Source of the DNA: JACCZX01 sp963807155
GTDB lineage: Bacteria > Pseudomonadota > Gammaproteobacteria > Burkholderiales > Burkholderiaceae_F
DNA: 64,000 nt
Assembly (NCBI GenBank): GCA_963807155.1
Contig: CAWEAZ010000035.1
Coordinates: 1-64,000, forward strand
Direction: 5' to 3'
The notes beneath the pieces are model-generated. The model worked only from the letters and a program-made list of their open reading frames with translations, did not search any database and was not told where the DNA came from. The position numbers and the translations under genes are program-made. Shown one piece after another: positions 28,363 to 36,826 of the stretch (position 1 is its first letter; each line of letters begins with the position of its first letter).

Positions 28363-29400
28363 TTACCCCTTCGGATACTTCGCGTTCGCCTTGCGTACGA
28401 AATCGTTCGTCCAAACCGATTTCAGATCAATCTTCGCGGTCTTCATGTTGTCGTCGACGCTCTGCAGCGCGCGCAGCGCAGTCGCCGCTCCTTGCTCGGG
28501 GAACATGCCATCCGCAGACAGCGCCGGCTTGGCCTTCAGGAACGCGTCGATGTACACCGCGCGATCACCTAGCAGGTAGCTTTCGGGCACCGACTTGACG
28601 ATGTCCGATGGTCCCGCTTGCTGGATCCATTTGTTCGCGCGCACGATCGCGTTGGTCAGCGCCTGCACCGTGTTCGGATTCTTGTCGATGAAGGAAACCG
28701 GTGCATACAGGGTCCCCGCCGGCATTGGACCGCCGAATACTTTGTCGGCCTCCGCGACATCGCGCGTGTCCGAGATGATCTGAATGTCGTTGCCGCGCAT
28801 CAGCATCGTGATCACCGGATCGAGGTTCGAGATTGCATCGATCTGACCGGCGCGCAACGCTGCGACTGCACCCTGCGCGGCACCGACGCCGACGAACGAC
28901 ACATCGCTCGGCTTCAAGCCTGCCTTCGCCAGTACGAAATTCGCCATGATGTTGGTCGACGAGCCGGGTGCGCTGACACCGATTTTCTTGCCTTTCAAAT
29001 CAGCGACAGTTTTGTAATTCGGCATCGTCTTGGTGCTGACCGCCAGCACAATCTGCGGCGCTCGGCCCTGCAGAACAAACGCCCGCATCGGCTGTCCTTT
29101 GGCCTGCATGTTGATGTTGTGTTCAAACGCCCCGGATACAACATCCGCGCTGCCGCCGACCACCGCTTGCAATGCGCGCGCGCCGCCGGCAAAGTCGACG
29201 ATCGTGACCTCGAGCCCTTCGGCTTCAAAAAATTTCTTCTGCTCGGCGATCGTCAGCGGCAGGTAGTACAGCAGATTCTTGCCGCCCACAGCAATCGTTA
29301 CCTTCTTGCGCTCGGGCGCTTGCGCGCTGCCGATCGCAGGGAATACCAGCGCTGCAGCGCCTGCCGCAAGGACTTCACGCCGCGTAAGCGTTGTTCTCAT
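28363..29400 (-). CDS. NitT/TauT-family ABC transporter substrate-binding protein, Tat-type leader
   Basis: 345 residues, intact. The N-terminus TLTRREVLAAGAAALVFPAIGSAQA has a twin-arginine motif followed by a weakly hydrophobic stretch, suggesting export by the Tat pathway. The mature part has the SsuA/ThiY-like fold: YYLPLTIAEQKKFFEAEGLEVTIVDFAGGARALQAVVGGSADVVSGAFEH, then LKGKKIGVSAPGSSTNIMANFVLAKAGL. This positions a small anionic or heterocyclic ligand in family members. First gene of a three-gene importer operon (binding protein, ATPase, permease). Confidence 0.92.
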   Translation of the reverse strand: MRTTLTRREVLAAGAAALVFPAIGSAQAPERKKVTIAVGGKNLLYYLPLTIAEQKKFFEAEGLEVTIVDFAGGARALQAVVGGSADVVSGAFEHNINMQAKGQPMRAFVLQGRAPQIVLAVSTKTMPNYKTVADLKGKKIGVSAPGSSTNIMANFVLAKAGLKPSDVSFVGVGAAQGAVAALRAGQIDAISNLDPVITMLMRGNDIQIISDTRDVAEADKVFGGPMPAGTLYAPVSFIDKNPNTVQALTNAIVRANKWIQQAGPSDIVKSVPESYLLGDRAVYIDAFLKAKPALSADGMFPEQGAATALRALQSVDDNMKTAKIDLKSVWTNDFVRKANAKYPKG

Positions 29401-29477
29401 TGTCGTGTCTCCTTTTGAACCGGTGAGCCTAGCGCAGCCGATGCTCGCCGGCTGCCCCGCACGTACCCGTATCTACC

Positions 29478-29862
29478 CTAGCCAGGCCACACGCCGGATA
29501 AGAAGATCGCAATGCACGCGACTGTAGCCGACAAACCAGACTGCAGAGCGAACCCAATGCCAGTCGGCGAGATAGCAGATGACGTAGGCGATACGCGCGA
29601 CCACGAAGACGATCGCCAGCAGATCAACGCGGCCTTGCGGCGCGTGGGTCAAGTGCGCAATGATCACTGCCGCGGCGAAAAACGGAAACGCCTCGAAACT
29701 ATTCGCTTCCGCCGCTGCAGCGCGCGCCCGATATCCCTGCTGCTTATCCAGCCAAACGCGCGGATGACGATTGTTGTACCGCTCGCCTCCCGCCTTTGCG
29801 ATGCCGATCGCAATCAGCGGTATGACCGCAGCGATCAGAACACACCAGTATGCGACGGTCAT
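29478..29862 (-). CDS. MAPEG-family membrane protein (one frame break)
   Basis: About 128 residues, four hydrophobic segments. Family features are GGERYNNRHPRVWLDKQQGYRARAAAAEANSFEAFPFFAAAVIIAHL and ICYLADWHWVRSAVW. MAPEG proteins include membrane glutathione-dependent enzymes, but the bacterial small members are mostly uncharacterised. The raw frame ends in a polar tail that does not fit a fourth helix; one missing base near 29520 gives VACIAIFLSGVWPG and a stop at 29478, which completes it. Lies between the ABC importer and recR. Confidence 0.8.
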
Positions 29863-29884
29863 GCGCTGAGTCTAGTCTCCAACG

Positions 29885-30487
29885 CTAGTCAGCGCGGCGA
29901 TCGAGCATTGCTTGCGCCACAGTATTGACATCGGTGTACTCCAGTTCGGCACCAGCCGGAACGCCACGCGCCAGTCGCGTCACCTTCAATTGCGGATCGC
30001 GCTCGCGCACAAGCTGCGTAATGTAGTGCGCGGTCGCGTCGCCTTCCGGAGTAAACGACGTCGCAACAATGACCTCGCGCACGATTCCGTCGGCAACGCG
30101 TGCCAGCAGACGCTCCATCTGAATTTCGCGCGGGCCGATTCCATCGAGTGGCGACAACCGGCCCATCATGACGAAATAAAGACCGCTGTAAGCAAGTGAT
30201 TGCTCGATGACCAGTTGATCCGCCGGCGATTCGACAACACACAACAGTTGCGCATCTCGCTTCGTGCTCTCGCACGTGGCGCAAATCGGCTGCTCGGTCA
30301 GAGTGTTGCACCGCTGGCACTGCCCAATCGTGCGTGCCGCGACCAGCAGCGATTCGCCCAGGCGCAACGCCCCGTCGCGATCATGCTGCAACAAATGAAA
30401 GGCAATACGCTGCGCCGAACGCGGACCGATGCCCGGCAAACGCTTCAGCGCATCGACAAGATTGTCAATCGTGTGACCTAGCTTCAT
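29885..30487 (-). CDS. recR: Recombination mediator RecR
   Basis: 200 residues from ATG 30487 (an upstream in-frame extension to 30523 is not expected in the family). HhH motif LKRLPGIGPRSAQRIAFHLL, C4 zinc finger CQRC...ICATC (Cys 57, 60, 69, 72) and Toprim domain LLCVVESPADQLVIEQS...YFVMMGRLSPLDGIGP...VIVATSFTPEGDATAHYI. Acts with RecF/RecO to load RecA on gapped DNA. Follows dnaX-ybaB, the near-universal bacterial order. Confidence 0.97.
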   Translation of the reverse strand: MKLGHTIDNLVDALKRLPGIGPRSAQRIAFHLLQHDRDGALRLGESLLVAARTIGQCQRCNTLTEQPICATCESTKRDAQLLCVVESPADQLVIEQSLAYSGLYFVMMGRLSPLDGIGPREIQMERLLARVADGIVREVIVATSFTPEGDATAHYITQLVRERDPQLKVTRLARGVPAGAELEYTDVNTVAQAMLDRRAD

Positions 30488-30607
30488 GGTTGTTGCTGGC
30501 AGTTGCTTTCGGGTCGGGCGCACGGCCGCCCGAAGACCGGCCCGCTAACCAATCGCCTGAGGTGCACGTGCGGCGGCGCAGCCGACGCGTACACCGAAGG
30601 CGCATGA

Positions 30608-30934
30608 CTAAAACGGCAGCTTGAATCCCGGAGGCAACGGCATGCCCGCCGTTACCGACGCCATCTTTTGCTGCGATACCTCTTCGGCGCGTCGGACAGC
30701 ATCATTGAACGCTGCCGCGACCAGGTCTTCAAGCATGTCTTTGTCGTCACCTACCAGGCTCGGATCGATCGCAACACGCCGCACATCGTGCTTGCACGTC
30801 ATCGTGACCTTGACCATTCCAGCGCCCGATTGGCCTTCGACTTCGGTCGCGGCCAGCTCATCCTGCATGCGCTTCATGTTCTCCTGCATCTTCTGCGCCT
30901 GCTGCATCAAGCCTGCCATCTGGCCCTTCATCAT
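30608..30934 (-). CDS. ybaB: Nucleoid-associated protein YbaB/EbfC
   Basis: 108 residues, intact. MMKGQMAGLMQQAQKMQENMKRMQDELAATEVEGQSGAGMVKVTMT followed by DLVAAAFNDAVRRAEEVSQQKMASVTAGMPLPPGFKLPF, the standard YbaB fold and ending. Homodimeric tweezer-like DNA-binding protein. The start overlaps the dnaX stop by ATGA, so it is translationally coupled to dnaX. A 120-base gap with a 7-bp GC hairpin (30514-30533) separates it from recR. Confidence 0.95.
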   Translation of the reverse strand: MMKGQMAGLMQQAQKMQENMKRMQDELAATEVEGQSGAGMVKVTMTCKHDVRRVAIDPSLVGDDKDMLEDLVAAAFNDAVRRAEEVSQQKMASVTAGMPLPPGFKLPF

Positions 30935-32589
30935 GGTGTCTTTTCCGTATCGCTGTCGTTACGCTCGTTATCGCTACGCGGGCGAATCGAAGTCGGATCA
31001 ACCGATGCGCCGAAGTTCTCGATCAATTCTCGCACGAAGGGATCAGCGTAAATCGACTCTTCGGCCTGCCGCTGCCTCTCGGCGCGCGCCTGATCTGCGA
31101 TTCCTGCGGAGGTGGGTCCGACGGTGTTACCGACCTCTGCCGCGAGACGCATCGGACGACCCAGCGCTTCGCTCACTGCTGTCTGCAACTTTTGCAATGC
31201 ACCGGCGTCGAGCAGCGTCTTCAGCGGAACCCGCAGCTTCAAACGATCGCCTTCGTAAGAAACGAGCTCGCTTCGCTGCGCAAGCTCACGAACCAGGCCG
31301 GATACCTTGAGTCGCGCGACCAAACCCGTCCAGTCACCGCTGAACGATGGCGGGGCGGTGGGCTTACGAGCCTCGACCACCTGAGCGGGTGTCTCCGGTG
31401 GGGATCTCGCTTCGCGCGACGTCGCAGCGCTCGTACTTATCGAAGAGGTACCAGAGGAAGAACGCGGCGTCGGCGACAGCCGCGGTGGAGCATCCGTCGG
31501 CGCAAACGCCAGCATGCGCATCAGCGCCATCGTAAAACCGGCATATTCGTCGGGCGCCAAGTGCATTTCGTTGCGTCCATGCAATGCAATCTGATAGAAC
31601 AACTGAATTTCATCGGGCGCCAAGGCCGATGCGAGCCTCCGCAAATCGTCGGCGTCGAGCTCATCGTCCGCTGCGCCCGCCACTTGCTGAATCAACGCGA
31701 GTCGATGCAGCAAGCTTGCCAAGTCCCGCATCGCCTGCGCGAACGAAATGCTGCGCGCGTTCATTTCATCGGCGATAGCCAGCGCTCTTGCGGCGTCGCG
31801 TGCGGAGATCGCGTCCAGTACCTTGATCAGCGTGCCCTGGTCGATTGCTCCCAACATCGCACGCACTGCGTCGAGCGTGATGCCGCCTCCGGCATATGCA
31901 ATCGCCTGGTCGAGGAGCGACAAGCCATCGCGCATGCTGCCGCGTGCTGCATGCGCCAGCGCGCGCAGGGCCGGAAGCTCTGCTTCAATTTTCTCCGCCG
32001 CCAATATTCCGGCCATGTGCTCGGCAATCGCCAACGGCGTCATCTGCTTCAAATTGAATTGCAAGCAACGCGACAGCACAGTGACCGGCACTTTCTGCGG
32101 ATCGGTCGTCGCGAGAATGAACTTTACGTACTCGGGCGGCTCCTCCAGCGTCTTCAGCATGGCGTTGAAAGCATGCGAGGACAGCTGATGCACCTCGTCG
32201 ATCATGTACACCTTAAAACGCGCTTGGCTGGGCGAATACATCGCGCGTTCGAGTAGCTGCACCATCTCGTCAACACCGCGGTTGCTCGCGGCGTCCATCT
32301 CAATGTAATCGACGAAGCGGCCGGCGTCGATCGCGGTGCATGGCTCACACACGTTGCAGGGTGTCGCGGTAATCCCGCCTTTGCCGTCTGGGCCGACGCA
32401 GTTGAGTGCCTTGGCAAGAATTCGAGCCAGCGTGGTCTTGCCAACGCCGCGCGTGCCCGTGAACAGATACGCGTGATGCAGCCGATTATCGGTCAGCGCA
32501 TGCGTCAGCGCCCGAACCACGTGTTCCTGGCCGACCAGAGTGGAGAAATCGCGCGGGCGATACTTTCGGGCAAGCACCTGGTACGACAT
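30931..32589 (-). CDS. dnaX: DNA polymerase III subunit gamma/tau DnaX
   Basis: 552 residues, intact. Clamp-loader ATPase: YQVLARKYRPRDFSTLVGQEHVVRAL, Walker A GTRGVGKTTLARILAK, zinc module with C...TPCNVCEPC, Walker B VYMIDEVHQLSSHAFNAMLKTLEEPP and sensor LATTDPQKVPVTVLSRCLQF. A Ser/Pro/Thr-rich linker (residues about 355-405) leads to the tau-specific C-terminal domain that contacts the polymerase. I found no A6G-type slippery heptamer in the gene, so no evidence for a programmed gamma product. Confidence 0.97.
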   Translation of the reverse strand: MSYQVLARKYRPRDFSTLVGQEHVVRALTHALTDNRLHHAYLFTGTRGVGKTTLARILAKALNCVGPDGKGGITATPCNVCEPCTAIDAGRFVDYIEMDAASNRGVDEMVQLLERAMYSPSQARFKVYMIDEVHQLSSHAFNAMLKTLEEPPEYVKFILATTDPQKVPVTVLSRCLQFNLKQMTPLAIAEHMAGILAAEKIEAELPALRALAHAARGSMRDGLSLLDQAIAYAGGGITLDAVRAMLGAIDQGTLIKVLDAISARDAARALAIADEMNARSISFAQAMRDLASLLHRLALIQQVAGAADDELDADDLRRLASALAPDEIQLFYQIALHGRNEMHLAPDEYAGFTMALMRMLAFAPTDAPPRLSPTPRSSSGTSSISTSAATSREARSPPETPAQVVEARKPTAPPSFSGDWTGLVARLKVSGLVRELAQRSELVSYEGDRLKLRVPLKTLLDAGALQKLQTAVSEALGRPMRLAAEVGNTVGPTSAGIADQARAERQRQAEESIYADPFVRELIENFGASVDPTSIRPRSDNERNDSDTEKTP

Positions 32590-32598
32590 GCCGTGATT

Positions 32599-33092
32599 TT
32601 ACGGCTGCGAGGTCGATAGCGCCGCGAATCGCTGCAACGCGTCGCCGCTGAGGCGACAGAGCTGCCATTCTGCAGCGTCGTCGCCCCGATCGATTGATAG
32701 AACTCGATCGCCGGTTGATTCCAGTCGAGCACCGCCCATTCGAATCGTCCGCACCGGCGTTGAACCGCAACGCGCGCGCAATGCCGAATCAGCGCCTTGC
32801 CAATGCCGCGGCCGCGCGCCTCGGGTACGACGAAAAGGTCTTCGAGGTACAGACCGCGGCGGGCCAAAAACGTCGAGTAATTATGAAAGTACAGCGCAAA
32901 GCCGAGTGCGCTTTCGTCGTCCCAAGCGATTACCGCCTCAATCACGGGTCGCTCACTGAACAACTCACGCTGCAAATCCTGTGCTGTGCCAACTACTTGT
33001 GCAGCTAGCTTTTCGTACTCCGCCAGCGCACGGATCAGCGCGTGCAAGATGGCGACGTCACTCTCGCGCACAGGTCGAATGGAAACGCTCAT
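32599..33092 (-). CDS. GNAT-family N-acetyltransferase (one frame break)
   Basis: About 164 residues. MSVSIRPVRESDVAILHALIRALAEYEKL is the start of a diamine-acetyltransferase-like GNAT domain. The acetyl-CoA motif YLEDLFVVPEARGRGIGKALIRHCA and the terminal WAVLDWNQPAIEFYQSIGA are conserved. The raw frame runs on into dnaX; one missing base near 32680 gives the family-like ending AEWQLCRLSGDALQRFAALSTSQP with a stop at 32599. Substrate unknown (polyamines or amino acids in relatives). Lies between dnaX and ffs, divergent from ffs. Confidence 0.85.
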
Positions 33093-33145
33093 TGGACCGA
33101 CATTACAAGATTCGCGGCCGCGAACGCCCGCGTATCATCCAACGC

Positions 33146-33241
33146 GGCGGGCCCCCTCGCACTGGGGTGCCGTGAATCTGGTCAGGTCGGGAACGAAGCA
33201 GCCACAGCGGAGTGCCACAGGTGCCGAGGTCAAGGCTCGCC
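33146..33241 (+). ncRNA. ffs: 4.5S signal recognition particle RNA (bacterial small SRP)
   Basis: About 96 bases. The conserved apical hairpin GGTCAGGTCGGGAACGAAGC...AGCC (33180-33203) matches the Ffh-binding core. The GGAA tetraloop is closed by G-C instead of the common C-G, a compensatory change supporting the fold. The ends pair: GGCGGGCC (33146-33153) with GGCTCGCC (33234-33241). The internal arm GTGCCGTG.../...CACAGGTGCC also fits. A TATCAT box at 33133-33138 is 7 bases before the inferred 5' end. A closely linked ffs-dnaX-ybaB-recR set is found in many bacteria. Confidence 0.93.
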
Positions 33242-36200
33242 TCTTCCGCCAAAGGCGGAAGAGCGAGCCCTTGGCTCATTTGAATATGCAAGAGGGGCTG
33301 CAGCCCCCTCTTGGATCTCCCCCTCTATATCCTTGTCGCTTTGGCTTTTCCATTCGCGCCAGCCGTTCAGCAGCGGAAAGTACAGTCCCAGCTGAGCTGT
33401 GCCGCCGAGTGCCTGCGCGTACAGCTCCAGCTGGCCCGTATAGCGTAGGCGTTCGCGATCTAGAAAACCTTCGACATCGGCACCTTCGTGCGTGCCAGTC
33501 TTGTAGTCGACGATCCAGCGCGCGCCCTGGTCATCGACGAACGTGCGGTCGAGCACGATGCGTTTCGCTGCGCCTTCCATGCGCAGCGTCAATCGAAGCT
33601 CGCTGCGTGCGCCTTTTTGCGGTCCCAGCACCCACCGAGCGCGCGGTTCGGACAGTGCGCTTGTCAGCGCTTGCGCAACGCGTGTGCGCGCGGCCTTCAG
33701 TTCATCACCGGCGATTCCTGTTGCTGCAAGCTCATGCTGGATATGTGGCTCGATCGCACGCACACGTTCGGCGTCCCAGCCGTTTAGCGCATCGTCGCCG
33801 ATGCGCTGCAGCCAGCGATGCACGACCGTTCCGATGCGGCGAGCCGTCTCGCCAGCCCACGAAAACTCGATCGCCTGCGCCACGACCGCGGGCGCGTCGT
33901 CCTGCCAGTCGACCGCAGCGGGGGCCTTCGGAAATTGCCAATCAACAGGCAACCTGCGCAGCGATTGGTCATACGTTGCAGCTATTGGACCGGATGCAGC
34001 GACGCCGATGGGGTCGGTTGCGCGTTCAGAGAGCGCACGCCTGCACTCGTCTTCCACCGCTGGCCACAGCCTCTGCAGCAGCGAGTTCTCGCGCGGAGCA
34101 AGAAGGTCGCCATCGGCGGTCGGAAGACATGCCAGCCACTGCAACTGTTTACGTGCGCGCGTCGCAGCCACATACAGCAGACGCTCGTCTTCGTGCATCT
34201 GACGCTGCTGCTGCAATCGCTCGATCCAGCAGTAGATCGAATCAGCTTTCTTGTCGGCATCGGGCGGATAAATGGGACTCAGTAGCAGCTCACCAGGACC
34301 GCGCGAGTCGCCGGAGTAGGTGGGCCGCTCGAGCCACTGCACTAGCTGCGCATCATCGGTGGTGGTAACCCGATCGAGCCCGGGAACAATCACATAATCG
34401 AACTCGAGTCCCTTTGCTTTGTGAATGGTCATCACTTGCAGTCCGCGGCTCGCCATCGGATCCGGCGCCGCATACAGGCGCACCAGCGATGCTTCGAACG
34501 CGGCGATGTCTGGGGCTCCGCGGCTTCGCTCTTCGTGTTGCACCAGGTGATTGAAGAAAGACTGCGCATCGGCTCGATCGGCCGCATTTGATACGCACGC
34601 TGGGCCGCCCAACAGCCACCACGTCTCGCGGACTCGCTCCGCGACCGCGCTTCGGCCACGCAGCCCAAGAGCACGCGCGAGTACCGGTACCACACGCGCC
34701 AACCGCTGTTGCCCGTCCGCTGACAGTTGGGATCGACGCGAGGCATCGCCTACCAATTGCCAGATCGTCGTGCCGATCGACCCTTCGACCAGGGCAGCCA
34801 GGTCGGCCAACGTCAACCCGCACCAGGGTGCCCGCAGCACAGCGAGCCACGCAACTCTGTCGGCGCGATGCTCGAGCGCACGTGTCAACGCGAGCAAGTC
34901 GCCAATCAACGGCCGTGCGAGCAGCGGCTCAAGTTCAACCGCAGTAAACCGCAGTTCTGCTTCGCGCAGCGCCGGCACAATCTGCGCCAAGTGCGTTCGC
35001 GCACGCACAAGCAGCGCGATCGATGCCGCTGGATCGTCGCCCTGAATGCGCCGCACGAGCTCGACGACACGCTTGGCTTCATCGGTGGGCGAGCCGTCGA
35101 TCAGCGCATTGAATGCCGTCGCCTGAGGCTGCGCTGCGTCTGACGCCTGATCTGCGACCGATGGCTCGAACGCGACGCTTCCGCTCGCGATATCACTCTC
35201 GCTGGGCAGCACGCGGGCAAACGCGGAATTCGCCCATTCGACCAGCCGTTTATGCGAACGGAAATTGCGCGTCAGCTGCAAGCGATGCAACGGTAAGGAG
35301 GCGACACCGCTGTTCCATGCGCGTAAAAATAATCCAACCTCAGCTTCGCGAAAGCGGTAAATCGATTGCATCGGGTCACCGACGATGAATACAGTTCGCC
35401 CGTCGCCCGTGCGCCAATCGGCGACCAGTCGTTCAATCAGTTCGTACTGTGTGATCGACGTATCCTGAAACTCGTCGATCAACAGATGGCGAATGCGCGC
35501 GTCGATCGTGTGCGCGATATCGCCCGCCGCCTCATCGTCACCGAGCGCGTCGACCGCTGCCCGCGTCACCTGCACGAAGTCGCTCTCGCCTGCATCGGCG
35601 AACGCCAGCATCAGCTCGGCAGCAGCGCGCGGCAGCAGGGCCACGATCGACTCGAGCACTTCCCATTGAGCCGACGTGAAGTGTGGCGAAGGTAGGCTAC
35701 GCAGCGCATGCAACGCTTGGCGAAGCGCTTCGTTTGATCGCAGCGCGTCGATCAGCGTGGCGATGCGCTGCTTGAACGGAGCGGCAGCGGCAAATGACGG
35801 GAAGCCTTCCAGCTTGCTGAATCTCGTGCGCCAATTGCCCTCATTCGTCAGCAATATCGCCGCCAGCGCACGCCACGCATCAAGTCGCCGGAAGCTTGCT
35901 TCCGGCAGAGCGTCCAGATCTGCACACGGCGACAGGCGCGAGTCTCCCGGCAAGTTCCCCGCCGCATACCGCGCCAGTGCAATCAACTCGGCCGCGTCGA
36001 CTGCCCCGTCCACTAGCAAGGCTTCGCATACGCGCTCGATTTGCAGCGAGCACTCGTTCTGCATCGGCGCCTCGAGCGCGGCACGGTCGAGGTGCCCGAC
36101 ATGGCGCAGCCATTGATCGCGCCGCGCGAGCATTACGCTGAGCAGCCGATGCGCGCGCGGCCAATCGTTGTCGAGGTGCGTCAACAACCGCGCGACATGA

Positions 36201-36826
36201 TGTGCGACATCGCGATCCTGCGCTTCCGAACTATCGATCAGCGCCAACGTCGTGTGGGCCGCCGCGTCATACAGCGGCTCGGCCCGCTCCGTCACCTGCG
36301 TGATGGCCGCAAAGCGCGTCGTGATCGGAAGCTGCCGCGCCAGCCACAACGCCAGCGCGTCAATCGTCTGCACCCTCAGCCGCGCGGGATTTGCGGCCAA
36401 CTCCCAGCCGAGCTCGCGGTCGCGCGCTGCGACCTGATGCGCAAGCTGCAGGGTCCGTCCATGGTGCGGTTTCTGCGACTGAACGTCATCGCCGGCCGCG
36501 GTGGTGGCGTGCGCAAGCGCCTCCAGCAGCCGGTCTTTCATCTCGGCCGCAGCTTTGCGAGTAAATGTGATCGCGACAACTTCCTCGGGCGCGTCGGCCC
36601 GCGCGAGCAGCGCCAGCACGCGCTGCGTCAACAGCTCGGTCTTGCCCGACCCCGCCGGCGCGCGAACAATGAAACTTTGGCCAGTGTCGAGCGCGCTCGC
36701 GCGCGCGGCCGCGTCGTCGTCCAGCATCGCCGCATCGCGAGGCACATCCTGCGATACTTCGCGCGACGCATCGATTTGCAGCGGAAGCACCAACTGCGCG
36801 TCGTTACGCAACGATTCGTCATTCAT
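33230..36826 (-). CDS. addA: AddA helicase-nuclease subunit (UvrD/RecB family)
   Basis: About 1198 residues as read. Processes double-strand breaks with AddB, replacing RecBCD. SF1A helicase motifs: APAGSGKTELL (about 57-66), ITFTRKAAAEMKDRL, LLIDEFQDTSITQ, VFIVGDPMQSIYRFREAE, TRNFRSHKRL, MTIHKAKGLEFDYVIVPG and LLYVAATRARKQL. C-terminal RecB-type nuclease: GTVVHRWL and the catalytic WIVDYKTG. Start ATG 36826 (MNDESLRN) overlaps the addB stop by 8 bases; an earlier ATG at 36871 would intrude far into addB. After LYFPLLNGWREWK the frame continues 40 residues through two hairpins and into ffs. Removing one A from the AAAA run would end it as AKATRI near 33325, which looks more natural. Confidence 0.93.
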   Translation of the reverse strand: MNDESLRNDAQLVLPLQIDASREVSQDVPRDAAMLDDDAAARASALDTGQSFIVRAPAGSGKTELLTQRVLALLARADAPEEVVAITFTRKAAAEMKDRLLEALAHATTAAGDDVQSQKPHHGRTLQLAHQVAARDRELGWELAANPARLRVQTIDALALWLARQLPITTRFAAITQVTERAEPLYDAAAHTTLALIDSSEAQDRDVAHHVARLLTHLDNDWPRAHRLLSVMLARRDQWLRHVGHLDRAALEAPMQNECSLQIERVCEALLVDGAVDAAELIALARYAAGNLPGDSRLSPCADLDALPEASFRRLDAWRALAAILLTNEGNWRTRFSKLEGFPSFAAAAPFKQRIATLIDALRSNEALRQALHALRSLPSPHFTSAQWEVLESIVALLPRAAAELMLAFADAGESDFVQVTRAAVDALGDDEAAGDIAHTIDARIRHLLIDEFQDTSITQYELIERLVADWRTGDGRTVFIVGDPMQSIYRFREAEVGLFLRAWNSGVASLPLHRLQLTRNFRSHKRLVEWANSAFARVLPSESDIASGSVAFEPSVADQASDAAQPQATAFNALIDGSPTDEAKRVVELVRRIQGDDPAASIALLVRARTHLAQIVPALREAELRFTAVELEPLLARPLIGDLLALTRALEHRADRVAWLAVLRAPWCGLTLADLAALVEGSIGTTIWQLVGDASRRSQLSADGQQRLARVVPVLARALGLRGRSAVAERVRETWWLLGGPACVSNAADRADAQSFFNHLVQHEERSRGAPDIAAFEASLVRLYAAPDPMASRGLQVMTIHKAKGLEFDYVIVPGLDRVTTTDDAQLVQWLERPTYSGDSRGPGELLLSPIYPPDADKKADSIYCWIERLQQQRQMHEDERLLYVAATRARKQLQWLACLPTADGDLLAPRENSLLQRLWPAVEDECRRALSERATDPIGVAASGPIAATYDQSLRRLPVDWQFPKAPAAVDWQDDAPAVVAQAIEFSWAGETARRIGTVVHRWLQRIGDDALNGWDAERVRAIEPHIQHELAATGIAGDELKAARTRVAQALTSALSEPRARWVLGPQKGARSELRLTLRMEGAAKRIVLDRTFVDDQGARWIVDYKTGTHEGADVEGFLDRERLRYTGQLELYAQALGGTAQLGLYFPLLNGWREWKSQSDKDIEGEIQEGAAAPLAYSNEPRARSSAFGGRGEP
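33234..33269 (+). repeat. Long inverted repeat overlapping the 3' arm of SRP RNA
   Basis: Left arm GGCTCG-C-CTCTTCCGCC (33234-33250), loop AAA, right arm GGCGGAAGAG-CGAGCC (33254-33269): a stem of 16 pairs with one bulged C. Its left arm reuses the final 8 bases of ffs that close the SRP stem. It is probably the ffs terminator or processing hairpin, though no T run follows. It is also read as the last codons of addA on the other strand. Confidence 0.6.
33290..33312 (-). terminator. Candidate addA terminator hairpin
   Basis: AAGAGGGG-CTGCAG-CCCC(C)TCTT forms an almost perfect palindrome of 11 pairs with one extra C, just beyond the place where AddA homology ends. No strong T run. It makes most sense if addA really stops near 33325 (see addA). 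Confidence 0.45.

Noticed and set aside
30931..32589. Programmed frameshift in dnaX producing gamma
   Set aside because: No A-rich slippery heptamer with a downstream hairpin was found in the coding strand.
32986..34368. 460-codon plus-strand open frame crossing ffs and addA
   Set aside because: It covers the SRP RNA and is antisense to conserved AddA motifs; composition is Arg/Ser-rich with no recognisable domain.
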